A stretch of 31,391 nucleotides of DNA from CAITWF01 sp038231575 (GTDB lineage Bacteria; Verrucomicrobiota; Verrucomicrobiia; Opitutales; Opitutaceae): NCBI GenBank assembly GCA_038231575.1, contig JBBRLB010000072.1:1-31391 (forward strand). The letters are read 5' to 3'. The notes below the pieces were generated by a model. That model saw only the letters and a program-made list of their open reading frames with translations, did no database searches and had not been told where the DNA came from. The translations under genes and the position numbers were made by a program. Positions 16,192-23,963 of this stretch are shown piece after piece. The stretch's first letter is position 1, and every line of letters begins with the position of its first letter.

Positions 16192-17160
16192 ATGCGCACC
16201 CTCACCGGCATCACACCTTCCGGCACGCTTCACATCGGCAACTACTTTGGCGCGATGCGTCCCGCCATCGAGGCGCAGGCGGCGGGCGACAGTTTTTATT
16301 TCATCGCGAACTACCACTCGATGACGGTCGTCACGAATGCCGAGGAGCGCCGCCAGCACACGCTCGGCATCGCGCTCGACTGGCTGGCGTGCGGCCTCGA
16401 CCCGAAGGTGAGCGTGTTCTGGCGGCAGAGCGACGTGCCCGAGGTGACCGAACTTTTCTGGTTGCTCGGCTCCCTCACGCCGATGGGGCTGCTCGAGCGC
16501 GCGCACAGCTACAAAGACAAAATCGCGAAGGGCATCTCGCCCAACTTCGGCCTCTTCGCCTATCCGGTGCTGATGGCTGCGGATATTTTGCTCTACGACA
16601 CCCACCGCGTGCCCGTCGGCAAGGATCAGAAGCAGCACCTCGAGATGACCCGCGACATCGCGATCAAGTTCAACGAGGCCTACGGCGAAAACACCCTCGT
16701 GGTGCCGGAGCCGGTCATTCGCGAAGACGTCGCCGTCGTGCCCGGCCTGGACGGCCAGAAAATGTCCAAGAGCTACGGCAACACGATCGAGATCTTCGGC
16801 GATGAGAAGGTGCTCCGAAAAAAAATCATGGGCATCATGATGGACTCGCGCACGCCCGCGGAGCCCAAGCCCGACGCCGACAAGAACCTCGCGATCCACT
16901 TGCTGCGGCTCGTGGCGGCGCAGGAGATCGCGATCGATTTCGAAAACCGGCTCCGCGCCGGCGGCCTCGGCTACGGCGATCTGAAGAAGGCGTTGTTCGA
17001 ACACTACTGGAATTACTTCGCGGCGGCGCGCACCCGCCGGGCTGAACTCGCCGCCAACCTCGATTACGTCGAGGCGGTGCTGCGCGACGGGGCGATTCGG
17101 GCGCGAGCGGTGGCGAGTGTCGTCCTGCAGCGCGCGCGCAAGGCCAGCGGCATCGAATGA
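16192..17160 (+). CDS. trpS: Tryptophanyl-tRNA synthetase
   Basis: 322 residues from ATG 16192. Class I aminoacyl-tRNA synthetase that charges tRNA-Trp in the cytoplasm. The HIGH-type motif is TLHIGNYFGA (12-21), and the KMSKS loop is exact (K190-S194, GQKMSKSYGN). LFAYPVLMAADILLYD and VPVGKDQKQHLEMTRDIA are diagnostic of TrpS. Length is normal for the compact bacterial form. The start is chosen at the Met that opens the Rossmann strand (MRTLTGITPSG); the long in-frame upstream extension overlaps the beta-helix gene and is not coding. Confidence 0.96.
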   Translation: MRTLTGITPSGTLHIGNYFGAMRPAIEAQAAGDSFYFIANYHSMTVVTNAEERRQHTLGIALDWLACGLDPKVSVFWRQSDVPEVTELFWLLGSLTPMGLLERAHSYKDKIAKGISPNFGLFAYPVLMAADILLYDTHRVPVGKDQKQHLEMTRDIAIKFNEAYGENTLVVPEPVIREDVAVVPGLDGQKMSKSYGNTIEIFGDEKVLRKKIMGIMMDSRTPAEPKPDADKNLAIHLLRLVAAQEIAIDFENRLRAGGLGYGDLKKALFEHYWNYFAAARTRRAELAANLDYVEAVLRDGAIRARAVASVVLQRARKASGIE

Positions 17161-17255
17161 TTCGGCTCGCCGGCGTTGGGTAGGCCCGGCTGATGGTCGG
17201 GCTCAACCGGCCACCGGCCGTTTCTACGCCGATCCTCCCTTTCGGGCTGTCCCTT

Positions 17256-18005
17256 CTATCTCCCCGCCCACGTGCGGAAATCCGCGGCGTTTTCCTGGCT
17301 GACCAGCACTTCCTCGGTGGGCCGCGGCGAGAGTTGCACCGCGAGCCGGCCTTTGCCGACCGAGGAAAAGCTTTTCACGGCCGAAGCATGGGCGAGGATG
17401 TTGCGGTTGACCCGGAAGAACTGGGCGGGGTCGAGTTCGCTGGTGAGCGTGGTGAGTGGTTCATTCACCAGGCATTTTTCGCCCGCGCGCGTCACGAGAA
17501 AGGTGAGCTTGTTCTCCGAAAAAAAGTAGGCGACGTCCGCGATCGCGACCGGCTGAAACGACGGGCCGCGCTGCGCGAGAATCCGCTGGCGACGTTCGGG
17601 CGGGGCGAGCGCGGCCGCGAACGTCGCGAAGTTGCCGGTGAACTGGCGGCCGAGTTCGCGATATTTTTTGACCGCGGCGTCGAGCGCGGCGGGCTTCACC
17701 GGCTTGAGCAAATAGGCGATGCTGTGCGCGGCAAACGCTTCGAGCAGGTAGTCGTCATGGGCCGTGGTAAAGACGACCGGGCAGGGTGGAGGTGAAGTGC
17801 GGAAAAGCTCCAGCGAAAGTCCGTCGCCGAGCTGAATGTCAGCGAAGATCAGGTCGGGCGCCGGGTTTTGACGCAGCCATTTCTCCGCGGACGCGAGGCT
17901 GTCCGCGGCGCCCGCGAGGGTGCACGGCGGCGTGGTGGCGACGAGGAGCGACGCAAGCCGTTCACGCGCCGGAGCTTCGTCCTCGATAATAAAAGCGCGG
18001 ATCAT
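17256..18005 (-). CDS. LytTR-family response regulator
   Basis: 249 residues from ATG 18005. Receiver domain 1-120: acidic pair E8/D9 (IIEDE), phosphoacceptor D56 (LIFADIQLGDG), T/S near FTTAHDDYLLEAF and K101 (YLLKPVKP). The C-terminal LytTR DNA-binding domain (about 140-245) has FSENKLTFLV, VNEPLTTLTSEL and QFFRVNRNILAHASAV, the canonical FxRxHRS-like segment with N/I substitutions. It would bind direct-repeat sites and control targets in response to the kinase encoded 5 nt upstream. Cognate pair, same operon. Targets are not evident here. Confidence 0.93.
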   Translation of the reverse strand: MIRAFIIEDEAPARERLASLLVATTPPCTLAGAADSLASAEKWLRQNPAPDLIFADIQLGDGLSLELFRTSPPPCPVVFTTAHDDYLLEAFAAHSIAYLLKPVKPAALDAAVKKYRELGRQFTGNFATFAAALAPPERRQRILAQRGPSFQPVAIADVAYFFSENKLTFLVTRAGEKCLVNEPLTTLTSELDPAQFFRVNRNILAHASAVKSFSSVGKGRLAVQLSPRPTEEVLVSQENAADFRTWAGR

Positions 18006-18010
18006 TTAAC

Positions 18011-19120
18011 TCAAGTGGCGAGCGGGACGCACACGCGGAATTCGCCGCTGTTGGTGGAAATTTCCAATTCGCCAGGCGTGAGCAGCGCGATGCGCTCGCG
18101 CAAATTTGCCAGGCCGGTTCCGGTGCCGTCACGCGCGGGCAATTGGGTTTTCGGCCGCAGGGGATTCGTGACGACGATTGCCGCGGCTTCGAGGCGCACC
18201 TCAATCGTCAGCGGTTCGGCCTCGGAGAGGCGGTTGTGCTTGATCGCGTTTTCAACGAGCAGTTGCAGCGACGCGGTGGGCAGCCGCCGCGGATCGCCCG
18301 GGTCCGTCACGGGCAGCGTGACGCGGAGGCTGCGCGGAAACCGCCGCTCCATCAGCCGCACGTAAGAGCGGAGAAACGCCAACTCCTCGGCGAGCGACAC
18401 GAGGTCGTGATTTTTCTGCGTGAGCAGGTAGCGGGTGACGTCGGCGAGATGGGCGTTGAATTCGGCGGCCGCCGGCGGATCGCGCTCGATGAGCGCGGCG
18501 AGCGTGTTGAGACAGTTGAAAAGAAAATGCGGCGCGAGCTGGCCCTTCATATTTTCCAACTCGGCTTGCAGTCGCGCGCGTTCGAGCTGTTCGAGCCGGC
18601 GCTGATCGCCGTGGCGCTCGCGGATGAGGAACAGCGTTTCGTAGGCGTGCAGCAGGAACAACACAGTGACGGTGTTGTTCGTCGCGATCGTGCGGATGGT
18701 GGCAAGCCAGTTGAGAATGGGGAAGGGTGCGTCAATGAAACGAAGCCAGAGCCAGACCGCGCCGATCGTGAGCGGCACAGTGCAGGCGAGCGTGGCCGCG
18801 GCGAAGATGGCGAGTTTCCAAAACGGCTGCACGAGCCAGTCGAGGTGCGGCCGGAGCCGGAGCGCGATCGCGCGGTTGGTCTCCCAAATCACGACGGCCA
18901 TCAGCAGGAACCACGCGGTGGCGATCCAGTAGTGGGCGTCGCGCCAGGTGAGTTTGTCGAAGAGCAGCGCGAACCGCGGGATCACGATCCCGAGCAGCAG
19001 CAGACCAATCCCCCGCATCCAGCGGTCGTGCACCGAGGGGCGCAGCGCGGGTTCGGTGGCGGCGCCGTCCGGGTTCGGCGTGGAAATATCCCACTTCAGT
19101 CGTTGGCCGGTTGAGCGCAT
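18011..19120 (-). CDS. LytS-type sensor histidine kinase
   Basis: 369 residues from ATG 19120. About four hydrophobic segments (roughly 36-54, 64-80, 100-125, 145-167) form the membrane input region. A short coiled coil follows (RRLEQLERARLQAELENMKG), then the His_kinase domain with QLAPHFLFNCLNTL and phospho-acceptor H198. The HATPase has its N-box at LVENAIKHN (N291) and G-box GTGTGLANLRERI. There is no PAS or GAF domain, so the signal is probably sensed within the membrane part. It is paired with the LytTR regulator directly downstream. The family partner relation is well established; the signal is unknown. Confidence 0.92.
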   Translation of the reverse strand: MRSTGQRLKWDISTPNPDGAATEPALRPSVHDRWMRGIGLLLLGIVIPRFALLFDKLTWRDAHYWIATAWFLLMAVVIWETNRAIALRLRPHLDWLVQPFWKLAIFAAATLACTVPLTIGAVWLWLRFIDAPFPILNWLATIRTIATNNTVTVLFLLHAYETLFLIRERHGDQRRLEQLERARLQAELENMKGQLAPHFLFNCLNTLAALIERDPPAAAEFNAHLADVTRYLLTQKNHDLVSLAEELAFLRSYVRLMERRFPRSLRVTLPVTDPGDPRRLPTASLQLLVENAIKHNRLSEAEPLTIEVRLEAAAIVVTNPLRPKTQLPARDGTGTGLANLRERIALLTPGELEISTNSGEFRVCVPLAT

Positions 19121-19181
19121 GCGAGGCGGCGGTCACTAGAGGCGGCGTAACTTAATCCGCAACCTCAAACCCACCTCCATC

Positions 19182-19592
19182 ATGCCCGAACAAATCTCCT
19201 TCAACTTTCTCGCGATCCTCGTCGCCACCGTCAGCACGTTTTTGCTCGGCGGTCTCTGGTATTCGCCGGCGCTCTTCGGTCGTGCCTGGATGCAGGAGGT
19301 CGGCCTCACGGAGGAAAAGTGCAAGGCGCAGGGCGGCGTCGGCCGCATCATGGGGATCTCGTTTCTGCTCGAGCTCATCATGGCGTTCAACCTCGCGGCC
19401 TTCATCGGCGCGAAAGCCTCGTTCGGCTTTGGCGCCTTCGCGGGTGCCGCCGCCGGCTTCGGCTGGGTCGCGCTGTCGTTCGGCGTCACCTATCTGTTCG
19501 AGCGCAAATCGCTCCGCCTCTTCTTCATTAACGCCGGTTACCACGGCATCGCGCTCACGATCATGGGCGCGATTCTCGGCGCGTGGCATTGA
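19182..19592 (+). CDS. DUF1761-family small membrane protein
   Basis: 136 residues from ATG 19182, divergent from the kinase gene with 61 bp between starts. Four hydrophobic stretches predict an integral inner-membrane protein. FLLGGLWYSPALFGRAWM near the N-terminus is the distinctive DUF1761 signature, and INAGYHGIALTIMGAILGAW closes the protein. Function of the family is unknown. The next gene in the same direction begins 104 nt later, so co-transcription is possible. Confidence 0.85.
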   Translation: MPEQISFNFLAILVATVSTFLLGGLWYSPALFGRAWMQEVGLTEEKCKAQGGVGRIMGISFLLELIMAFNLAAFIGAKASFGFGAFAGAAAGFGWVALSFGVTYLFERKSLRLFFINAGYHGIALTIMGAILGAWH

Positions 19593-19696
19593 TTTAGCGT
19601 CGCCCACTCCAGCTTCAGTCCGTCGCGGGCGGGCTTCGGTCAAAATAAACGTGCGGGCCCCGCGCCTCCCGCTAAACCTTCCTGCTCAATCACCCC

Positions 19697-20221
19697 ATGA
19701 AACTCCTGCTCAAAATCCTCGGCGTCCTCGCGGCGCTGGTCCTGTTGCTCGTCCTCGTGGCGTTTTTTCTCCCGCGCCAGTATCGCGTCGAACGTTCGCT
19801 CGTGATCAACGCGAAGCCCGACGCCGTGCTGACGCAAGTGGCCACCTTGCGCGCGTGGAAAGCGTGGAGCGCGTGGAATCTCCGCGACCCGAACATGAAG
19901 CTGACTTACTCCGACGCGACGACGGGAGTCGGCGCGTGGTCGCAATGGGAGAGCAAAAACGAAGGCAACGGCAAGATGACCATCACGGAGCAAACGCCGA
20001 CAAAGGTGACTTACCGCCTTGAGTTTCCCGACTACGGCATGCAGTCCGTCGGCACGTTCGAACTTAAACCCGAAGGCAGCGCGGTGCGGGTCGTGTGGGC
20101 CGACGCCGGCGACCTCGGCATGAACCCGATGAACCGCTGGTTCGGCCTCTTCCTCGACAAGTTTATCGGGACGGATTTCGGGACTGGCCTCGCGAACCTG
20201 AAGAAGCTGGTCGAAAAATAA
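19697..20221 (+). CDS. SRPBCC (START-like) membrane-anchored protein
   Basis: 174 residues from ATG 19697. One N-terminal transmembrane anchor (LLLKILGVLAALVLLLVLVA) is followed by FLPRQYRVERSLVINAKPDA, the typical start of the polyketide-cyclase/SRPBCC domain, then LRAWKAWSAWNLRDPNMKLTY and WADAGDLGMNPMNRWFGLFL. The fold is a helix-grip hydrophobic pocket. Members in this arrangement are common beside housekeeping genes and have no assigned reaction. The domain probably faces the periplasm or the cytoplasmic membrane surface. It is convergent with plsC; 12 nt lie between the two stops. Confidence 0.85.
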   Translation: MKLLLKILGVLAALVLLLVLVAFFLPRQYRVERSLVINAKPDAVLTQVATLRAWKAWSAWNLRDPNMKLTYSDATTGVGAWSQWESKNEGNGKMTITEQTPTKVTYRLEFPDYGMQSVGTFELKPEGSAVRVVWADAGDLGMNPMNRWFGLFLDKFIGTDFGTGLANLKKLVEK

Positions 20222-20233
20222 TCCGCCCGTCCG

Positions 20234-20896
20234 TCAGAGCACCGCGACCGCCGGCGCCTGGAGTGCCGCGATGCGCGCCATGATCCGCGCGCTCGCGATT
20301 TGGTAGCGCTCCTTGCCGGCGGACGGATCGTCGTAATCGGCCGCGGTCATCGGCGCGCCATAGACGACCGTCACGGGCGTGCCGAACCGCGGGATTTTCC
20401 CGCCTTTGCCGAACGCCTCGAACGATCCGAAAATCCGCGCGGGGACGACGGGCACCTGCGTCTTGCAGGCGAAGAGCCCGACCCCCGGCTTCGGCGCTTG
20501 CAGCAAGCCATCGCGCGAACGCGTGCCTTCGGGAAACATGATAATAATTTGCTGCTGCTTGAGCGCGCTGAGCACGCGCTTCATCGCCGTGATGTCCGAG
20601 CCGCCGTCGCGGTCCACGGGAATGACGCCGACGGCATTGAGCCACCACGAGGGGATGCCGGGCGTCCACAAAGTCTTGCGCGCAAAAAACGTCACCTGCC
20701 GCGGTAACTGCGAGCCGACGATGAAGGGATCAAGGTGGCTCGCATGATTCGCCGCGAGGAGAAACCCGCCCGAACGCGGCACGTTTTCCAGTCCGACCAC
20801 CTCGCCCCGAAACAAGATATCGTAAGTCGTGGCGGAAAGGTAGTGCGACACGCCGAAGACCGGCTCCATCTCGATCTGCGGAAAAGCGCGGCTCAT
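20234..20896 (-). CDS. plsC: 1-Acylglycerol-3-phosphate O-acyltransferase family (PlsC)
   Basis: 220 residues from ATG 20896, which overlaps the cmk stop as ATGA. The acyltransferase motif is NHASHLD (H51-x4-D56), followed by FFARKTLW and GVIPVDRD, then FPEGTRSRDG (121-130) and PVVPARIFGS. These are the four blocks of PlsC-type lysophosphatidic acid acyltransferases, which make phosphatidic acid at the inner face of the membrane. Placement after cmk is common in bacteria. It is the last gene of the tyrA-aroA-cmk-plsC operon. Confidence 0.9.
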   Translation of the reverse strand: MSRAFPQIEMEPVFGVSHYLSATTYDILFRGEVVGLENVPRSGGFLLAANHASHLDPFIVGSQLPRQVTFFARKTLWTPGIPSWWLNAVGVIPVDRDGGSDITAMKRVLSALKQQQIIIMFPEGTRSRDGLLQAPKPGVGLFACKTQVPVVPARIFGSFEAFGKGGKIPRFGTPVTVVYGAPMTAADYDDPSAGKERYQIASARIMARIAALQAPAVAVL

Positions 20897-21573
20897 GGGG
20901 CGGCGAAACGCGCGGCGATCGGCGCGGCGAGCGTCTCGACGACTTGCGCAGGCGTGAGGAGCGTCGTGTCGATCGACACGGCGCCGACGGGGCAGGCGAG
21001 CGGCGCGGTCTTGCGCGTGGAATCGATGCGGTCGCGCTCGGCGATGGAATCCTGGCCGCCCTCGCTGGCGCGGCGCCGCGCGCGCTCCATCGGATCGGCG
21101 TGGAGGAAGAAACGGAAATCGGCGTCGGGAAAAATCACCGAGCCGATGTCGCGGCCCTCCATCACGACGCCGCGAAAATGATGCGCGCGCGCCACGTCGG
21201 CCTGGCCGCGCTGGTAGGCGAGCAACGCGGCGCGCACCTCGGGAATCGCCGCGAAGTGGGAGACATTGTCGTTGACGATCCGGCTGCGGATTTCGGCGTC
21301 GGGGACGACGCGCCCGCCGATTTCCATCAGCGCGGAGCGCCCGTGTAGCCGCGTGCCGAAACGCAACGCGGGCGCGGCCGCGACAACCGCGGGCAGATCC
21401 TTCGCACCCACCGCGAGCCGCAAAAATTCCGCCGTCACTCCGCGATAGAACGAACCGGTGTCGACGTGCAGCAGATTGAAACGATCGGCGAGGACCTTGG
21501 AGCTGGTCGACTTGCCGGACGCCGCGCCGCCGTCGATGGCGATGATGAGAAAAGCGGGAGCGGGAGCGGTCAC
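20893..21573 (-). CDS. cmk: Cytidylate kinase
   Basis: 226 residues from GTG 21573, whose bases overlap the aroA TGA (GTGA). P-loop GGAASGKST (15-23), then FNLLHVDTGSFYRGVT and the CMP-binding GRDIGSVIFPDADFRFFLHA (about 141-160), with RDRIDSTRKTAPL near the end, are the Cmk hallmarks. It phosphorylates CMP/dCMP with ATP. Length is normal for bacterial Cmk. Overlaps on both sides show tight translational coupling with aroA and plsC. Confidence 0.95.
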   Translation of the reverse strand: MTAPAPAFLIIAIDGGAASGKSTSSKVLADRFNLLHVDTGSFYRGVTAEFLRLAVGAKDLPAVVAAAPALRFGTRLHGRSALMEIGGRVVPDAEIRSRIVNDNVSHFAAIPEVRAALLAYQRGQADVARAHHFRGVVMEGRDIGSVIFPDADFRFFLHADPMERARRRASEGGQDSIAERDRIDSTRKTAPLACPVGAVSIDTTLLTPAQVVETLAAPIAARFAAP

Positions 21574-22958
21574 GGCTTGAGGGAGTTTTCGCGCAACGCC
21601 CCGAGCAACTCAAAAAAGTTTGGAAATGTTTTCGCGCAGCATGCCGGGTTCTTGATCGTGAGCCACGGCCGGCCGTCGCCGTGGAGATCGTGGCAGCCAA
21701 GGAGGCCAAAGCTCATCGCGAAACGATGGTCGCCGTAGGTCTCGATCTCGAGCGGGCTGTGCGCGGTGCGCCGCTTCAATTCGTCGAGCCGCGGCGTAAT
21801 CGTGAGCGCGTCGTGCGCCTCGACGACGTCCTGCCCGAGCCGGATCAATTCCTGCGCCGCGCCGGCGACGCGATCGGTTTCCTGTTTTCGCGTGTGCGCC
21901 AGGCCCGTGATGTGGGTGGGACCGCTGAGTAACGGCGCGATCGCGGCGAGGGTGAGAAAGGTGTCGGAAAATTGATTGAAGTCGTGGCTGAACCCGCGGC
22001 GCGGCGAAGCGTGAAAGATCCAGGCCTCGATGCCGGCATGGTGGTTGAGCTGGGTGGTTTTGAGGCCGGCTTGTTCCATCACCGTCATGAATCGCGAGTC
22101 GCCTTGCAGTCCCAGTCCCGGTGGGAGCAGGCCCAAGAGATTGACCTGTCCGCCGACCACGAGCGGCAGGGCCAGGAAGTAACTGGCGGCGGTGGCGTCG
22201 GGCTCGATCGCATAGGTGGCGTGGCGCGGCGAGTAGCGCGTGGAGTTGGGGACCTTCACGACTGAGCCGTCCCCCAAATCCAGCGGAGGCTGGCTGAACT
22301 GCCCCATCAGCCGGGCGGTCATCTCCACGAATGGCCAGCGCACCCCGCCGGCGAGCCGCACTTCGACCGGCGCCTGCGCGAGCGGCGCGACCATGAGCAA
22401 CGCCGACAAAAGCTGACTGCTCTCACTGGCGTCGAGCGCGACCGGTCCACCCCGCAGGCCGTGCGCGCGAATTTCCACGGGAAAAAATCCTTCCTCGCCT
22501 GTGCAGCGAATGTCCGCGCCGAGCGCACGCAACGCGTCGAGGAGCGGCCGCATCGGCCGCAGGCGCATCTGCGGCACGCCGTCGATCCGGTAGAGGCCGC
22601 GTGGCGCGGCGGCGCACAGGGCGGTGAGAAAACGCGCCGCGGTGCCGGCGAGGCCGACAAAGATTTCGACGGGCTGATCGCTGGACGAGGCCGGAAATCC
22701 CTTCGCCTGATCGGTGACGCGCAGCGTGAGGGCGCGCTCGTCGGCTGCGACGGTGAAGCCGAGTTTCCGCAGCGCCTCGGCCATCAGCTGTGTGTCTTCG
22801 CTGAAGAGCGCGCCGGTGAGGTTGACGGGTTGATCGCACAGCGCGGCGAGGAGCAGCGCGCGGTTGGTGATGCTTTTCGATCCGGGCAGCGTGACGTCGC
22901 CGCGCACGGGGCGCGTGAATGGTTTGATCTCCAGCTTCTCGGGCAGCGCGGGCGTCAC
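21570..22958 (-). CDS. aroA: EPSP synthase (3-phosphoshikimate 1-carboxyvinyltransferase)
   Basis: 462 residues from GTG 22958, placed by its 4-nt GTGA overlap with the tyrA stop and because the family sequence begins right there (LEIKPFTRPVRGDVTLPGSK). Key motifs: LPGSKSITNRALLLAAL (24-40, phosphate/PEP-binding lysine K28), GLAGTAARFLTAL (the GNAGTA loop with Leu in place of Asn), PQMRLRPMRPLLDAL, DASESSQLLSALL, EPDATAASYF and HTRKQETDR. It joins shikimate-3-phosphate and PEP in aromatic amino-acid synthesis. The long in-frame N-terminal extension overlaps tyrA in another frame and is not real. Confidence 0.95.
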   Translation of the reverse strand: MTPALPEKLEIKPFTRPVRGDVTLPGSKSITNRALLLAALCDQPVNLTGALFSEDTQLMAEALRKLGFTVAADERALTLRVTDQAKGFPASSSDQPVEIFVGLAGTAARFLTALCAAAPRGLYRIDGVPQMRLRPMRPLLDALRALGADIRCTGEEGFFPVEIRAHGLRGGPVALDASESSQLLSALLMVAPLAQAPVEVRLAGGVRWPFVEMTARLMGQFSQPPLDLGDGSVVKVPNSTRYSPRHATYAIEPDATAASYFLALPLVVGGQVNLLGLLPPGLGLQGDSRFMTVMEQAGLKTTQLNHHAGIEAWIFHASPRRGFSHDFNQFSDTFLTLAAIAPLLSGPTHITGLAHTRKQETDRVAGAAQELIRLGQDVVEAHDALTITPRLDELKRRTAHSPLEIETYGDHRFAMSFGLLGCHDLHGDGRPWLTIKNPACCAKTFPNFFELLGALRENSLKP

Positions 22959-23815
22959 GGGTTCGGGCGAAATTGATCGCGGTAGGCTTTGCCGCGTTCG
23001 AGCTGGGCGGTGAGTTCGACGTAGTCGCGGTTGGAGAGCGCGGTGCGGAAGGCGTGCAGTTCGTCCTCGAACTGGCTGAGCGCGCGAAGCACTTCGTCGC
23101 GGTTCTGCTCGAGGATCGCGCGCCAAATGACGGGATCGCTCGCGGCGATGCGGGTGGTGTCGCGCAGGCCGCCACCGGAGTGATTGCGCCACGCGGGATT
23201 TTTTTTCGCGAGGAAGGAGCAGAGCGTGGACGCGAGGACCTGCGGCAGGTGGCTGATGTGTGCGACGATTTCGTCGTGGGCGTCGGGCGCGACCGTCACG
23301 ACCTCCGCACCGAGATCGTGCCAGAAGCGGACGACGGCTTCGGTGGCGCGGGTGTCGGTGTGGGCGAGCGGCGTGACAAAACACGGGCGCCGCTCGAAAA
23401 GTTTTTCGGAGCTGTGCTCCCAGCCGGTTTTTTCGGAGCCCGCCATCGGATGCGAGCCGACAAAGTGTGCGGATTTGCCCAGCGCCTCGTGCCCGAGGCG
23501 GGAGATTTCGCCTTTAACGCTGCCGACATCGGTCACGATGACGCCGGCGGCGAGGTGCGGGGCGATTTGTTTCGCGAGCGGCACGATGTGATCGACGGGT
23601 GCGGCGATGACGACGAGGGTGGCGTTTTTCACGGCCTCTTCCGGCGAGTCAGCTACGGCGTCGCACCACGGCTGTTCGCGCAACTTCAGCCGCGTCTCCG
23701 GGCGGCGGGACCACACGACGATCCGCTCGGCTACACCGCGCGCGCGGGCGGCGCGTGCCACCGAGCCGCCGAGCAAGCCGGGGGCGAGGAGGGTGAGTTG
23801 AGCGAGACCGGGCAT
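22955..23815 (-). CDS. tyrA: Prephenate dehydrogenase family (TyrA)
   Basis: 286 residues from ATG 23815 (an earlier Met six codons upstream is less likely). N-terminal NAD-binding fold, then the all-helical prephenate dehydrogenase domain: VIVTDVGSVKGEI, HFVGSHPMAGSEKTGWEHS, ISHLPQVLASTL, HSGGGLRDTTRIAASDPVIW. It oxidises and decarboxylates prephenate or arogenate on the way to tyrosine. Odd point: the dinucleotide loop reads LLAPGLLGGS, so the first glycine of GxGxxG is Ala followed by Pro. Most homologues have GLGLIGGS. First gene of the aromatic/CMP/lipid operon, coupled to aroA by a GTGA overlap. Confidence 0.92.
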   Translation of the reverse strand: MPGLAQLTLLAPGLLGGSVARAARARGVAERIVVWSRRPETRLKLREQPWCDAVADSPEEAVKNATLVVIAAPVDHIVPLAKQIAPHLAAGVIVTDVGSVKGEISRLGHEALGKSAHFVGSHPMAGSEKTGWEHSSEKLFERRPCFVTPLAHTDTRATEAVVRFWHDLGAEVVTVAPDAHDEIVAHISHLPQVLASTLCSFLAKKNPAWRNHSGGGLRDTTRIAASDPVIWRAILEQNRDEVLRALSQFEDELHAFRTALSNRDYVELTAQLERGKAYRDQFRPNP

Positions 23816-23963
23816 GACGGGCCAAAAACGCAAAATCCCCGCGCGGTGTCGAGCCTTGGACTTGCACCGGCGGACGACGCGGAGCGCCGGCTCGGTTGTC
23901 CGGTGTCCTGGGTTCGAGGAGATCGCGTTGCGTTTTGTTGGCGGGGTGACTTTTTTCGTGGGC

